From: VAZQ01 sp036557665
GTDB lineage: Bacteria; Pseudomonadota; Alphaproteobacteria; Rhizobiales; Xanthobacteraceae
NCBI GenBank assembly: GCA_036557665.1
Contig: DATBHG010000095.1
Location: 1 to 64,000 of the forward strand
Length of the DNA stretch: 64,000 nt
Direction of reading: 5' to 3'
Positions within the stretch are counted from its first letter, which is position 1. Each line of letters starts with the position of its first letter. The position numbers were made by a program, and so were the translations under genes. The notes under the pieces are model-generated. The model did no database searches. It was not told where the DNA came from and saw nothing but the letters and a program-made list of their open reading frames with translations. Below, in pieces: positions 63,704 through 64,000 of this stretch.

Positions 63704-64000
63704 ATGACCCGTCTCAATCGCCCGGACCATATTCGGCTTACCTCACATCCCGATCCCGGGGCAAAACACCATTTCCCGATCGAATGGGGTGCAGCTGATG
63801 CCCGTCAACGCGGGCCGATTATCGGTACGGTCTCCCGGCCCAGCGATCGCAACGTCATCGGCAGCCACGGCGGCTCTTATGCAGTGTACCGTGCACTCGC
63901 GGTTTCCGCGGGCGCGCTCAACCCGATCCGGAGGCCCGACCTCACCGACACGCATCCCGCCGTGAGCATCGGTCCATTCCCGCAATGGCGTGATGCGCGG
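63704..64000 (+). CDS. GTP cyclohydrolase II-like protein, N-terminal part (URC1-type; partial)
   Basis: Ninety-nine codons are visible before the window ends. The N-terminus MTRLNRPDHIRLTSHPDPGA, followed by PIEWGAADARQRGPIIGTVS and IGSHGGSYAVYRALAVSAGAL, is the conserved leader domain of GTP-cyclohydrolase-II-like proteins of alphaproteobacteria, the type related to URC1 of the uracil catabolism pathway. The catalytic RibA-like domain lies beyond the window. Whether it makes riboflavin precursors or works in pyrimidine breakdown depends on the genes after it. Confidence 0.8.
   Translation, partial: MTRLNRPDHIRLTSHPDPGAKHHFPIEWGAADARQRGPIIGTVSRPSDRNVIGSHGGSYAVYRALAVSAGALNPIRRPDLTDTHPAVSIGPFPQWRDAR

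Overview
The window is about 64 kb of GC-rich, gene-dense DNA that looks like an alphaproteobacterial chromosome, most likely Hyphomicrobiales (Bradyrhizobiaceae/Xanthobacteraceae-like). This rests on base composition, many Bug/TctC and TRAP solute-binding proteins, the style of the conserved hypotheticals, and a GlgE/TreS/GlgB/GlgX block. It is an inference from family recognition. No rRNA, tRNA or CRISPR array was seen.

Region 1 (1-8923): two paralogous sensor kinases on the minus strand, one soluble, multi-GAF and hybrid (cut by the window edge), one membrane-bound with a large periplasmic domain. They diverge from three tandem TakP-like TRAP solute-binding proteins that have no DctQ/DctM membrane partners. 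Region 2 (8924-9659): non-coding DNA with two inverted-repeat elements and an orphan terminator. Region 3 (9660-18890): catabolic genes (Asp/Glu-racemase/AMDase-like protein, amidohydrolase, dienelactone hydrolase, TauD-type dioxygenase, Bug proteins, LLM oxidoreductase, cupin, metallo-hydrolase, family-1 binding protein).

Region 4 (about 18900-22480): a small, lower-GC, decaying mobile island. It holds a tyrosine-recombinase pseudogene with two frameshifts (one from an 8-bp tandem duplication), three small peptides with double-glycine leaders (one fused to a truncated Hcp-like start), a DNA-ligase remnant and small membrane peptides. It ends next to a 5'-truncated, frameshifted MFS gene.

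Region 5 (23430-35604): YeeE/YedE transporter, amidase, GNAT, NAD-epimerase, HpaB-type hydroxylase, pirin, amidohydrolase, isoprenylcysteine methyltransferase-like protein, two lipoproteins, a TsdA-like dihaem cytochrome and a DUF971 protein. Region 6 (35877-45983): a same-strand, probably single transcription unit: TctA-TctB fusion permease, NDP-forming acyl-CoA synthetase, type I extradiol dioxygenase-like VOC protein, hydantoinase/oxoprolinase A and B, and a TctC/Bug binding protein. It looks like a self-contained uptake-plus-degradation operon for an unknown, possibly aromatic or N-containing acid.

Region 7 (46132-47484): a Crp/Fnr regulator preceded by a perfect 18-bp palindrome, then a conserved cupin-like protein. 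Region 8 (47625-59274): malQ divergent from glgE - treS/maltokinase fusion - glgB - glgX, a trehalose-to-alpha-glucan pathway. Region 9 (59602-64000): a HerA-like ATPase, a GAF-GGDEF-EAL protein, and the start of a GTP-cyclohydrolase-II-like gene with a clear promoter.
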